Assembly: GCF_042100115.1 (NCBI RefSeq)
Contig: NC_091278.1
Coordinates: 868,001 to 932,000 of the forward strand
Length of the DNA stretch: 64,000 nucleotides
DNA from: Alternaria dauci
Lineage: Eukaryota; Ascomycota; Dothideomycetes; Pleosporales; Pleosporaceae
Direction: 5' to 3'
The notes under the pieces: generated by a model
What the model was told of the DNA's origin: nothing
The model's input: only the letters and a program-made list of their open reading frames with translations
The model's database searches: none
Part shown: one piece after another, positions 1 to 11,608 of the stretch
How positions within the stretch are numbered: position 1 is the first letter of the stretch
How the letters are laid out: every line of letters begins with the position of its first letter
Position numbers and translations under genes: made by a program

Positions 1-171
1 TGCTCTCACCCTCACCGTTGTTACGTACGTCCCGGTGCTCCTGTCGGTTACATAAGAAGACTTTCGTCCTACAATCTCCGCCACTCCTTTACTCCACTCC
101 TCACTTCTCCGGCCTCAATCAACTCAGCTATCTCGAGCACGACCGCTTACAAGCCTCTGCCAACGCAAATT

Positions 172-1952
172 ATGGCAAAGAAGATATCAACTGCTCCCTC
201 AGACTCCTCACTCTCGTCTCTCCCTGAAAACATCGCGTCTCCCAACGAGACCGCTGCCGTAGCTCAGCCATCAGTTAATGGCAAGAAGAGAAAGGCCGAG
301 GCGCCTCCGCGCACAAGGACGACTACAGCACAGCATGTCGACGCTGAAGATATTGTTGAGGGTGCCCGCGAGTCATCTCAACCCAAGCGACGCGCAACGA
401 AGAGGACGAAGATCACAGAAGAGATGGGAGACGAAGTCGTGGCTCAGGGGAATGGTGAAGGTGAGGGTACGATGAAGAAAGCGGAGGTGAGACGCAACAA
501 GAAGGCTGTGACCACAAAGAAGACCATAGCAAAAGACGATGTGGTGAAAGATGAGGTCGATGCCAAGGTTGAGATTGACGCGGACGACGATGGCAATGTC
601 ACGGCCAAGACCCTTGTCAAGGGGACCGCAAGAGGCAAGAAGGTGAAGCCCAGGGATGAAGCCAAAGACAGCGAAGACAAGCCAAAGACCAAAGCCAAAA
701 CTAAGACCAAGACCGCAAAGATCGAGCCACCCCGCGCAGAGCGTACCAAAGATATCAAGCATCGGATTGGCGCCCATGTCAGCATCGCCGGAGGTTGGTC
801 GCTATTCCAGTCTTCTTTTTTTCACTCTGCAAAGTTTTTTAGCTAATGTGGACCCGACAATCGTCGTTTAGGTGTGCACAATTCCATCGTCAATATGGTA
901 TACATTGGGTAAGTCTTGCATCTCCACTTACAACATGTCGAGTTATTGCTAACATTCACAGGGCCAACGCGTTCGCCCTGTTCATGAAGAACCAGCGTAA
1001 ATGGGAGTCTGCGCCCATGGATCCGGAACATGCCAAGTTGTTCATTCAGGGGTGCAAAGACCATAGCATCAACGCTGCCGAGTGTTGCCTGCCCCACGGT
1101 TCTTACCTGGTCAACCTTGCTCATCCCGACCCTGTCCGCAAGAAGCAGGCCTACGACTCCTTCTTGGATGACTTGACTCGTTGCCATGCGCTTGGCATCA
1201 GGCTCTACAACTTCCACCCTGGTAACGCAAATGCGACTACTCGCGAGGAGGGCATTCAAATCATAGCCGAGAACCTCAACCGCGCGCATGCGGATCCAGC
1301 AACTGGCAAAGTCGTCACCGTACTTGAGACGATGGCATCTCTTGGTAACACCATCGGCGGCACGTTCGCCGATCTCGCTGCCATCATCAATCTCGTCAAT
1401 GACAAGAGCCGTGTCGGTGTTTGTCTCGACACCTGTCATGTCTTCGCTGCTGGCTATGACCTACGCTCACCCGAAGCTTACGCCGAGACCTTTGAGAAGT
1501 TTGATAAGGAGATTGGGCTAGAGTACCTGAAAGCATTCCACGTCAACGATAGTAAGGCTCCATTGGCAAGCTACCGTGATATGCACGCCCGTATCGGAAC
1601 CGGCTACTTGGGTCTTCAGGCGTTCCATAACCTGATGAATGATGAGCGGTTCTATGGCCTCCCTATGGTTCTTGAGACCCCCATCGACACTACCGACGAG
1701 AATGGCAAGAAGGTTGACGACAAGGGCATTGATGCTCGTGAGATCAAATTGCTCGAGAGTCTTGTTGGCATGGACAACAAATCAGACGACTTCAAAGCCC
1801 TTAGTGCGCGTCTACAAGACGAGGGTGCATCTGAGCGCGTCCGCGTTGGCGATCAAGTACAGAGGAAGACGATCAAGGATGCGAAGCCGAAGAAGAAGCG
1901 GGCTGCTAAGAAGAAGGCTGAGAGTGAGGAGGAAGAGGACATGGAGGAATAG
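172..1952 (+). CDS. apn1: AP endonuclease IV (Apn1-type), DNA base-excision repair
   Basis: Exons read as 172-793, 872-908 and 962-1952, giving 549 residues; both introns have GT..AG ends and the joins restore RIGAHVSIAGG-VHNSIVNM-VYIGANAFALF, the conserved start of the endonuclease IV TIM barrel. Family signatures visible further on: LETMAS, CLDTCHVFAAGYD and HVNDSK, which carry the metal-binding Glu, Asp and His residues of the trinuclear zinc site. Enzymes of this family cut 5' of abasic sites and remove blocked 3' ends in nuclear and mitochondrial DNA. The first 200 residues are a low-complexity Lys/Arg/Glu/Thr tail, and the C-terminus is a KKKRAAKKKA stretch followed by an acidic tail; both are plausible nuclear-import segments (inference). 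It is longer than yeast Apn1 because of these tails. The upstream leader is pyrimidine-rich, as is usual for fungal genes. Confidence 0.96.
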
Positions 1953-3586
1953 TAAACACGTACTTGAGCTTGGGATTGGCGCTACCGACGGGACGGGTGG
2001 TGTAAACCAGACTGCTCTGCCCCAGGCGACGGCTCCGGCGACGGCTCAGGCCTATCTCTTTGGTTGTTCGGTGGAAGTTGGAAGCGGATGGATTAGACCG
2101 ACAAAAGTGATTCGAAAACGTGCTAACTGACTGGATCTTAGCTTGGGCCTTCTCATGCGACACCCTGTTTCATTATGCCAAAGGCATTTTCTTAGGCGCA
2201 TATCTGGACATGTGCAGTGGGGATTTACAACTTATATTATGCACGTTCGACTGCCTAGAGATCACTTGACTTCGGATCACACACCATTCATCCTGATTTG
2301 ACATTCAAGTCTCATGAGATTCTGGACATGCCGATGGTGCGTGCCGAAAATGTGTGCCGATCTGCCATGTGAGTCGTATTGGACTAGGAAAGCTTACCTC
2401 GCATCTACTGCCATATGATCATTGGTCCGATACTCATAACGGGCTAGCAAGTGTGCGTCCCGTTGCAGTAACTATAGGTTTCGGAGCGAGTTCTACGCCC
2501 GGCTTGACTGGGAGTGAGACTGACGCCGGGTAGGTGCAGCCGATGTCTTGTCAGTTGTGTGCATGCAGGAGCGATCTGCCTTACTGAAAGCCGATTTTCA
2601 CTCAGCTGAAGTCTGCCACACTATCAGAATTACGAGGAATTCTTCACCGTTGTTGGCGGTAGTCTCTTACGATCTAACCAGCCCTAGGAGTTGTGGTCAA
2701 CACATAGAAGCTTCAAACTTCACGTCGTTTAAGCGGTGGCAGATGAAGCAGTGCCTGTTCAATGAACAGCAGCGCTATTGTTTTGAACATTGCTGAGACG
2801 CTTATCTGGTCCATCACAGGAGAGACTCGCCATGTCATTACAGATTAAATAAAGTGACAATCTTCCAAGGTGTGACAGCACTTCAAAGGTTGCTTGTACT
2901 CCGTGTAGCACATAGTGGAGTATCGTGAAGTAGGGATGGTAAGCAGACTGGAAGCCACAGTATCAGCCCACTGGACAGACAAGAAGGGATGCTAATGCTT
3001 GCCGGATGCGGATGCTTCCACGCTCCCTGCGTAGAATGATGTAGCTGTGTTCTAGTGGCTTGGCGGTCCCTGTCGTTCCTACGGTCTGCCTCTTGCACTT
3101 TTCCCTACACATGCTACAAACGCGGTCTGACGACATGGGCAACACACCCGGCGAGCAGTTTTGTGACCACTTACAAGATATCTGCCAGCTAGCTCCTATC
3201 TGCATATCCTGGGCTCATATAAAGCTCACCCAATCATCTATCCCCCCCGTCCGATCTAGCCCGATCAAGCTCTATGCCGCGAACACGTGAGTTGGCGAGC
3301 TTCTTCACCTGCCAAACCTCCACCGCCAGTCCAGGGTGTCAACGCCAGCCCTGTGGGCCCAAGCCTTGCCTGCAGCCACGGTATGGAACTTCTCCGAGAA
3401 GCCTAATAGAGGCAAGCGGCCTGCATACATCATACACAGCATCGTTCAACAGCCATATGGCCACCGACGTGCATTGACAGCGAGCGCTCCAGCTTCAGCT
3501 CCTCCTAGTCCTATCAATTTCTGCGCCTGAAATTTCACGTCATTCACTCCGCTTTCCAGTCCCTAACAAGTGCATTTGGTGAAAGC
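1953..3586. other. Intergenic, no gene seen
   Basis: Holds the 3' side of apn1 and the promoter of the Zn2Cys6 regulator. The short open frames here have no domain, no codon pattern and no splice partners that I can support. Confidence 0.6.
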
Positions 3587-5639
3587 ATGGTCGGTGTTCC
3601 GAAAAGCACTGGGTGCCTCATCTGCCGCAAGAGGAAGATTAGTAAGGATACCATACCCCTCTTCCTTGCGGATGTCTCCTGACTAAGGATAGAGTGCGGT
3701 AAGGCTAGATCCACAAACCGGCGCGACTCAAACGTTCTGACTAGTGACGACTAAGACGAGACGTGGCCAGCCTGCTTGAACTGCCAGAAAAATGGAAAAT
3801 CATGTCCTGGACCGCCTGCGCGACACACATTCAGAGACCTTGGTCCTAGGCTGAATGGCGGCGCCACGAGCTTTGCGGTAGAGGAGAAAACCACCCCGCC
3901 AGGTAGGTTAAGCTGGAATGGAGATGAGCGTTCCACTGATCCGGTCACAGATCAACGAAACAGACAATTGACACAACTGAACGAGAAGTTTGCTGAAAAT
4001 GGCTCGGTTACTCACAAATTCAGAATTTCAAACAAGAGCTCAGCAACCCGGAGAAAAGCTTCACGATCGAGTTCAATCAGCTTGAGTCCATCTAAATCGC
4101 CCTTTCTAAGACATCCGTCGCCATCGCAGCATGAGCAACTCGCCCGCGCCCTGATTGCAGCCACTACAACCGGCAGTACAGGGCATCGGATGTCTGTCTT
4201 TGGTCCGTTCATCCAAGAAGTTCCAGCTAGAATTGGACACAACGCAGCCCTCGATTCGGCTGTAGCCGTGCTAGTGAACGTCCATACCTCGCTGGTTTAC
4301 AAAAAAGCTGCAGACGAGATTGTATCCCCAGAACTGTATATCCGAGCAATCAAAACGCTACAGTCATGCCTCGAAAGCCCACAACTAGGCATGTCTCCGA
4401 ACACACTCTGCGCATCGGTACTTCTTGGTCTGGTTGAGGTAAGTTCTGTCCGGTTGTTTTTTTGTGATCATACTCATACGACTAGGCCTTTGCAGGTCCA
4501 AGAATAGGCAATCGATATCTAACGCACGTAGGCGGTGCAGGGCGATTAATGGAACTACAAGGTCCCTCCAGGTACAGAGACACATTTACGAAAGAGATAT
4601 TACGCTTCAACCGAGGTGGAATAGTAAGTGAACAGAGCCACATCAAAGTAGTCGAGTCGTTTGGCTCGGAGGTTTGCAGTATTCTGGCTAGAGACTGATA
4701 TATCACCAGATTATCACATGCATATACGAGCGCAAACCATGCTTTCTTGCATCTCCCGGGTGGCGAGAAATCGCTTTCGACAAGACTGGCCTTAGCTTCG
4801 ACGACTGCCTGAATACCGACCTCATGCAATATATGGCCGAGTTGCCAGGTATCTTTCATGCTCTGAAAGAACTAGACGAGCGCTATACTTCTCAATCATC
4901 ACAAGCTACGAGCTTCGACTTCAGCTCAAACGATGAATTATACAAACCACTTTCTGACACACCGCCATCCCTTGATTTTTCTACCGACTCTTTCGAAGAT
5001 ACTGAGTTCCTCGAGGACCTGCGACCTGTCAAAACCTCCTACCCGACCAACGCGAGCCTTCACACATACCCTCACGAACCTGCACGGACGACGCTCTTGT
5101 ACAAGGTATACAACCTCAAAGACGCTGTCCGCAGTCTAGGCGACCACATGAACGCCAAACTCACCAACGGTATCGCTATCTCCGAGACACCAGCTAGAGA
5201 AAAGAACAGTCCTATGCAAACAGCCTATCGCTTCAACAACTGGCGCGACATGACTGCCTACAACTGCTTTTGGTCTGTCGTCATTCTAACGAATAAAGTC
5301 CTAATGCGACTTCTACCACCCTTTGATCAATCGCGCTATGAATTGGAAGCCGAGTGTCGGTCAGTTGCGATTGAAATTTGCAAGACATGGGAGGATGCTT
5401 GGGCTGGCAGACCGATTGGTGCATTCCACACAGGCTTGAGCTTTGTTGTTGCGTACGAATATTGCGCACCAGACATCCAGGCGTGGATACTCAAGGCTCT
5501 CAACTCTCTTCTGGACTACCACCAGGTCGATTCGTTTCGTTGGTCGGACGAGGTCATTACCAGCATGTCCGCTAAGCTTGCCGGAGAAGGACCTGATGTC
5601 GCGTTCTCAAACGTCAGGGTCTCGGAAAACGCACGATGA
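3587..5639 (+). CDS. Zn2Cys6 transcription factor with a split zinc cluster
   Basis: Five exons: 3587-3641, 3693-3698, 3756-4438, 4486-4623 and 4710-5639, 603 residues. The N-terminus reads CLICRKRKI, then K-C from the 6-base second exon, then DETWPACLNCQKNGKSC, completing a C-X2-C-X6-C-X6-C-X2-C-X6-C binuclear zinc cluster (Cys 10, 13, 20, 27, 30, 37). A basic Ser-rich linker follows (KSSATRRKASRSSSISLS), and the remainder resembles the helical fungal-specific transcription factor domain of the Fungal_trans_2 type (segment RYLTHVGGAGRLMELQGP, then VILTNKVLMRLLPPFD). It should be a nuclear DNA-binding regulator. Targets cannot be inferred: the neighbours are housekeeping or unrelated. Splice joins keep frame at every step. 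Confidence is high for the family, moderate for each boundary. Confidence 0.9.
3642..3755 (+). other. Two short introns flanking a 6-base microexon
   Basis: Intron 3642-3692 starts GTAAGG and ends with a CTGAC branch-like site and AG; exon 3693-3698 is AGTGCG; intron 3699-3755 starts GTAAGG and also has a CTGAC before its AG. Only this arrangement joins the Lys-Cys pair of the zinc cluster in frame. Confidence 0.8.
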
Positions 5640-6494
5640 GTGGTAGTGCTATCAAGCCGTCATGCACCTAGGCTCTCAATGTCTTTCCACCGATCCATGT
5701 GCAGCTCGAAAAAATCGAGTTGCGTTGCACGGCCGCAGCCGGTCAGAAATTGCACACCTCGGCACACAGCAGCGGTATGTCTCACTTGCATCTTACTTGC
5801 ATGCGGCTACCAGACATCCGTCATCAGCCCTACGCCTCCTGTGGAGGCAAGGAACCACATGGCTATCACGTTGTGGTCCAGACGCTGACCCTTTGCTCCG
5901 CATTGCACCGGTCTAGCGGTGCAGGCAAGCCACGGCGGCTATCCTGCAAGACCTTCATCTACTAGCTTCCATCGGAAAAATTCATATCTTACTACCAAGG
6001 GAGTCCAACGCACCGAATCCAAGCCCCCTTGCTTACCATACCAACCCACATGCTGCCGAGGCATCTTGGCCCCCACTACCGTACAGGGCGGGGCGACGGC
6101 CCGCACCTTGGTTTTACACATTGGATGCACGATCGATGCGAGATTCAGCAAACAAAAGATAGACGAAGTTCGCTGGGAAGCAAAATCAATCAGCTTTTAT
6201 TGTTATTCTTTTTTGCCATATCTATGTATGCATGTATCATAACATCGTGTTTGATGTTCAAATCAAGAAAGCAGTAAAAACCAGGATACCGATTCTGCAA
6301 AAACCACAGCATGCAAACACAAAGGGCGAAGCCAATGCGAAACTATTATCAGAAGTACAGCAACAGAACCAAGAACAGAAGACAAGGAAAAGAAAAAAGC
6401 AAGAAACCCGTTGTAAACGTCTGCGCCACGCGCGCTACTGCAGCAGGCGATAGTAGCTGCACAGCCCTAGACTCCACCAACTCGACCGACTGCC
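5640..6494. other. Convergent 3' flanks, no gene seen
   Basis: Lies between the stop of the rightward regulator and the stop of the leftward cupin gene. AT-rich around 6170-6300, fitting 3' untranslated regions. No supported gene. Confidence 0.55.
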
Positions 6495-6762
6495 CTAGGT
6501 CTGGATACCACACCTCATCTTGCACTCTGCACTCCCAATAATAGCTCCGGTACCCACAGCGGGAATTGTCTGGCCCAGGTTTTCGGTATTGAGAGACGCA
6601 TCGCCGAAACCGGCGCTGATGACATCTTGCGGGACGGTCCAGAGGCTAGGGAGGATGTTGAGGGTACCGCTATCGTCACTGTTGAGTGCGCTGATGAGGA
6701 GAGCGGGCTCGCAATCTGTAAGTGTGGTTAGTTAGAGTGTGGTATACGAGGGTGTGTGTGTG

Positions 6763-6837
<75 letters not shown>

Positions 6838-7423
6838 GTGTGTGTGTGATCAGGAACCGGGTAAAAAGACGGGTATATCTTGGAGGCTGAGGGCCGCATT
6901 CCGGATTGGGTGATAGATAAGTTGGGGAAAAAGAGAAAAAGGGATCAAACGTACCATTGTTCTGCATCGTGTGCAGACTTCCTTGGGGGAAGATGGTGAC
7001 ACGCATGGGGATCAAGTCAACCTTCCTGGTCTTGACACCGTTTTCGCCAATCATCCAACTCGTTGTGTTGCCCGTGATCGCAGTGACCAAGTTGGTAGCT
7101 CTGGGGTGCAGATGCGGTGGCAGCATGCCACAGGGAGCTAGCTTGAGCAGGGCAATGCTAGATCCCATGCCAGTAAGAGCAGGGAAACTGGCGGCGTCGG
7201 CGTTGATGACGGCGCCGTTGGGTGAGTCGTAGTTTGGGTTCGAGTCGAAGTCGTAGTACCAGTCTGTGTCTGCAGGGAGGAGGACTTGTCGGTCAAAGTT
7301 GGTGGCTGCCATGCGGAGGGCGGCGTTGAGCTCGGGGTTGACGGTGCGGGACTTGGGCATATCGGTGGCAGTGATGAGGATGGGGAGGAGGGAAGTGAGG
7401 AGGAGGATGGCGGTGGTGAACAT
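6495..7423 (-). CDS. Secreted cupin (spherulin/germin-like)
   Basis: Exons 7423-6955 and 6715-6495, 229 residues. The first true ATG begins MFTTAILLLTSLLPILITA, a good signal peptide, so the product is probably secreted or in the wall. One cupin domain is visible. Motif 1 reads LPPHLHPRATNLVTAITG and motif 2 reads FPQGSLHTMQNN (P-x-G-x2-H-x3-N). The usual Glu of motif 1 is Asn here, so the metal site would be three His plus an Asn or incomplete. The C-terminal part, after the splice, continues the barrel and ends with two cysteines in GSAECKMRCG. The family includes germins, oxalate oxidases, and spherulins of encysting cells; no enzyme activity can be assigned. The 239-base intron carries a long CA/GT repeat. 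A TATA-like element lies about 120 bases upstream. Confidence 0.85.
6751..6848. repeat. (GT)n microsatellite inside the cupin intron
   Basis: Nearly uninterrupted GT dinucleotides on the plus strand ((CA)n in the transcript), broken by single TTG steps near both ends. It occupies about 40 percent of the intron and should be length-variable between isolates. Confidence 0.95.
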
Positions 7424-7540
7424 GATGGCGACGGTGGAAATGTGTGTGATCACGGGAGAGGGTAGGAAGTGTAGTGTGTTGGAGAGATGGATGATTGGGA
7501 TGTTGAGATGTCGAGATGTTTAGACGATGGGCATATGCTC

Positions 7541-7548
7541 TTATATAC
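7541..7548 (-). promoter_or_regulatory. Candidate TATA box of the cupin gene
   Basis: GTATATAA on the minus strand, about 120 bases before the ATG. Position and sequence suit a core promoter; no transcription start data. Confidence 0.45.
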
Positions 7549-9367
7549 CATCAACTGAACACCAGGAGGCGATGTCGGCAGGTGGAGCAAGATGGACAGG
7601 ACGGAGACCGATCCTTTCTGCAGGGGTAGAGAGATGCAACAAGGCGTGCTGACTTTGGGGCTGAGTTGAGATAGGTAAACAGTAGTAAGCAAGTGAAGTT
7701 TATCGATTTCGATGCCGTCTATCCAAGTCATGCAAGCGGGCTTATATAGATTTGGGGGCGCATACAAGGCCGGGCATCGATGCAGTGCAGAAGGAGAAGG
7801 GCAAGGGCGTGCTCAGGCGAGGTGAACTGCTGACCGCTCTGTCTCGCTCATCGTCGTAGGCTTTCAAGCCACTGTTACTCTTGCCAGGCGGAGGCGTCCC
7901 TAGGAGGGTTGATCGATCATTGGAGCGTTCCTGACTACGGAGCGCCATTCCCACCCAGCTCGTATCGTGACCACTCGTCTCAATATCCTCTTCAACGCCA
8001 TATGTTTGCTGATTGCGCTGTTGCTTCCGACGGCTTGAGCTGGTGATTCAGCCATATTATGCATCGTGAAGATTATGTGAGAAGCGACCCGACCCTGGAG
8101 GTTTGCTGCTCCTGTAGGGTACTTAGGTACATAGGTACTTTTGAATTGCCTGCAAACCCGGTTTGCGGATCAACACCTGAGATTCGCACCATGTGTGCGG
8201 CCGCGTTGAACCAGGAACCGGGGTCAACATAGCGCGCGGTCCAACTTGACTGGAAGCAGATGTGATAGATTGATATGTTGAGATGTTCAGTTATCACTGG
8301 TGACTTTCAGTGTTTGTGCAAACCTACTAGTAACGATAAGTGGTCGTAAGCGTGTGATTGAGGAAGCTTCATCACCTGCTCGTCGCTGGTACGCGCTCTA
8401 TCTAGAAAGAGACGCCGATTTGGTGGAACAGCTTAAGCCTGTGAGCGCTTATTGGGGACCATAGAGGTGCTTTCAGGAATGAGTGGGTCCAGGGTAGTGA
8501 CTATACATCGATTGATGGTCGTTGACCTTGTGCTGCCGACCAGTGTTCCAGCTACCATGAAGCGTCAAAATGTATCAATAGTCTGACAGGCGCCTTACGT
8601 CGTTGCGTCAGGCGCCCCTTGGGTACAGACTGGCTAAAAGCGCCACAGTTCTACCGAACGAGGCGGAGCTTAGTCAAGGGTGTTGGCGGAAGAATGTCGA
8701 TATTCTTAGTGACACAGTCGCACTACCGGTAGAATATTGCGCCATCGGTCGTCCAAACAACAAGCGTTGAGCAACGACGATACAGGTGTGCGTGTAGTTG
8801 TGGACGAAGCGCAATGCGCCAGTCACGTTGTGGCCCTGTTGCATTAGCTTTGCCGTTTCGGCCGGCTGTGCTTTAGGATTCTTGAATTGATTGGCTAAAC
8901 GCAACCTTGAGAAAACAATGCCTACATCGTCGCGCAGTATTTTTGTGCGTCTTGCTATGCGGCTTTGGGTACATTAAAGCAACAACTTACCCTGATGAGA
9001 ACTTTTCTGCACGATCACAGGCAAAGCTGCCTTCTCCAGATTAGTATCGATCGCGAAGCAAGCGCAACGAAGATTCATCTGTGGATTGATCGTGACACGG
9101 AAGAATTTGGCCTTCGCAGATCTAGCTCAGTGTCTCATGTAGATGACTTGAAGAACCGGAAACCGGATACGGGTGCTTTTTGGAAACGACCGAGACTGCC
9201 AACAGATTGAGAATTTGTACAACATCTTTGGCGCCCCGAGCGTCTCCGGTCTTTCAAAATGACGAATCTTCGGTATTCACTTTTGGGTTCCATATTCACG
9301 AATCCAGACCGTCCCTCATTAGCCATTCTATTCGTGTAAGAAGAGGCAGGCCAACGACGGCCAGTGA
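7549..9367. other. Intergenic, two weak open frames
   Basis: Promoter side of the cupin gene and 3' side of the next minus-strand gene. Two minus-strand open frames, about 7742-7930 and 8674-8904, have a somewhat coding-like composition but no recognised domain, so neither is called as a gene. Confidence 0.4.
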
Positions 9368-11608
9368 TCACTGGTTTGTAGCAGTACCATCGTGATCGTT
9401 CGTGTCTGCACGCATAAGATAGGACATGACGCCCCAGATACCTCTCATCGCTTCGGTGCGATCATCGGCATTGAATAGGTCAAACCATCTCGTTCTCTGC
9501 AGCTTTGGCGAGCACCAGTCGGAGTCTGATGGCGCCTCGTCGGGGAGTTTACCTTCGGTGATGTACTCGAGATAAGCCGGATGTATGCGTAGTTTCAAGA
9601 TGCTGATGTGGTGATTCAACGACGAAACCATAAAAACCTAAAACGGCGGATCAGCGGATGCAGCTTCCTAGAGCTGTTGTACAGAGCCCTACATCGTCCC
9701 ACTCAACGCTTTTGTCTTTACCAATGGCCTTGTAGGTCACTTTCGGATCCCACAACGGGTTTCCAGGTCGCAGCATTTTCCAGATCTCTGCTGGTGATGG
9801 CTTGCGACGAGCTTTGGACCCGTCACGATTCCGTTCAGTGGGCTTTTCTTCAGGCTTAGAAACTGCGTCTTTGGACAGCAGTTCGGTGGCACCGATTGTC
9901 TCGCCAACTTCGCCACCAGGTCCTCCACCCCAGCGTTCTTTTGTTGTCCACCATTTGCCATCGCCACCTCTGCGCTCAGATCTTCCCTCTCTGGCCCTCT
10001 CCTGTGCCAGTAACAGCAATCCGCCTAACTCACGCACAGCGTCAAGAGTTGACTGCTTTTGTAGGTTGCCTGTCAAACCAAAGCCAGTGTCTGCCCTGCA
10101 CTGTACACCCAATACTGGACCTTCCATATATCCATGCCTGGCCTTGGCCCTATCCTGGGGTGCCTGCCAAGCTACAGAACTCATACGAACCGGAAAACGA
10201 ATGTGCTCGATTGTAAGGACAGGAGGACGGCGGTGGGGTGAGAGTGTCACACCAAACGTCCATGCAATAGGTTCCAAGAAACTACGCACGCAGTCAATGC
10301 GGTACTGATCAGGCATCTCGACACCATTCCCAATACGGTATCCTCGGTAAGAGCCGTTCGAGAGGTCAACCGTCTTGCTCTGAGACTCCATGTTCGCCGC
10401 CCACGGGGTCTTGGGTGGTGCAGCCCGAGCTGGGAGTACACGGTTGGGAGACGCTGAAGACACTGGTGCACTCCCTGATGCTTTGCTGGAGCCATTAGTG
10501 CTCTGGGCCTGGGCTGGTCGTGTTTCGCTTTCAGTGTTTTCTACCTTGGCCTTCTTGCGAGGCTCCTCGTCTCCAGGTGTGCAAGGCCCGAGCCTCGTTG
10601 TGGACGCCCGATCCGAGTCTGTTTCGCGTTTGGTTTCCCGGCCCTCGGCATTTGTGGATTGTTGCAGGGAATCTGAGACTGGTGTCTCTCCACTACTATC
10701 GCTAGCTTCTTGTACTGGTGGAAGATACTCGTCCAGAGACGTATCCCAGTAATAAGCTAGATTGTCGAGACCTTCCCAGAACTTTCGAAAATGAGCCAAT
10801 CGAAGTGGCGTTTGGTTTCCATTACTCTTACGCGTGAGCGTCGAGAAAGCGTCGGCGTTGTTGAAGAGAAGTTCTCTCGCGCGTACATGAAACTCTCTCT
10901 GATCAGGCAACCTTCTACCATTGCTCAAAAGTTTGGCCGTGGATCCTGGATCTGGTGCGGTCTCTTGTTCTCCAGGCGAATTCACCCAAGAGCTTGGGGG
11001 TAAGAACGTCCCTGCGTTGTTTGACGAGGATGATAGTAATGTTTCTAGGCTACATTGGGGTTGAAACGTGACGTTGAGCAATGCCAAGGTGTCTTCGCTG
11101 ACATCGGACGGCTTCTTCAGTCGCAGGAGGTGTTGTGAGATCTTGGCTCCCGGTTGGGTCCAGGCAGCTGGCGGCGCGTTTATCGACGGCTCGGGCGGCT
11201 CAAGGGAAGGAAACTTGACGGGAGTCGGTTTCGAAGGCGGCGACCTCTGTTTCTGTGTATCATGTTGCCCCGCAAGTAGGTTGCCTATGAACAAGATGTC
11301 CTATATCAGCAACAATATTGCACGTGCGGCGCACGCCTCAGACGAAACATGTGTGGGATATACATCCGCTTGACAGACAGAAGCATCCCAAGTAGCGTCC
11401 GCAACGAGCAGCCCAACAGGGTAAAGAAATATACGAAAGTGGAAACCACCCCAATTGCCATGATGAATGGCGCCCGTCAATGATACTGTTGTTGTCGTGA
11501 GGTCCACTAAGAGCGGGCAGGTACGGCCCCTGTATGCGACGGCCACATCGCCTTGATGAACCAAGTGAGGAATCAACGAGCAAGTTACTTACCACTGAAG
11601 CTGAACAT
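9368..11608 (-). CDS. Conserved-looking fungal protein of unknown function
   Basis: I do not recognise this family. Model: exon 11608-11593 (MFSFS plus one base), exon 11284-9693, exon 9637-9368, 625 residues. The last intron (55 bases) joins VEWDDV to FMVSSLNHHISILKLR and is well supported by frame; the first, 308 bases, is less certain, though GTAAGT and phase agree. The N-terminal third is Pro/Ser-rich with a globular stretch around LAHFRKFWEGLDNLAYYWD. Residues about 200-310 are low complexity with an RKKAK basic patch. From about 325 onward (QYRIDCVRSFLEPIAWTFG) the protein looks folded and ends in an acidic tail. No signal peptide, membrane segment or catalytic motif is visible. A nuclear or cytosolic location is a guess from the basic patch. 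Confidence 0.65.

Noticed and set aside
6722..6913. Open frame encoding a Cys-Val repeat across the GT microsatellite
   Set aside because: It is only the translation of the dinucleotide repeat inside the cupin intron.
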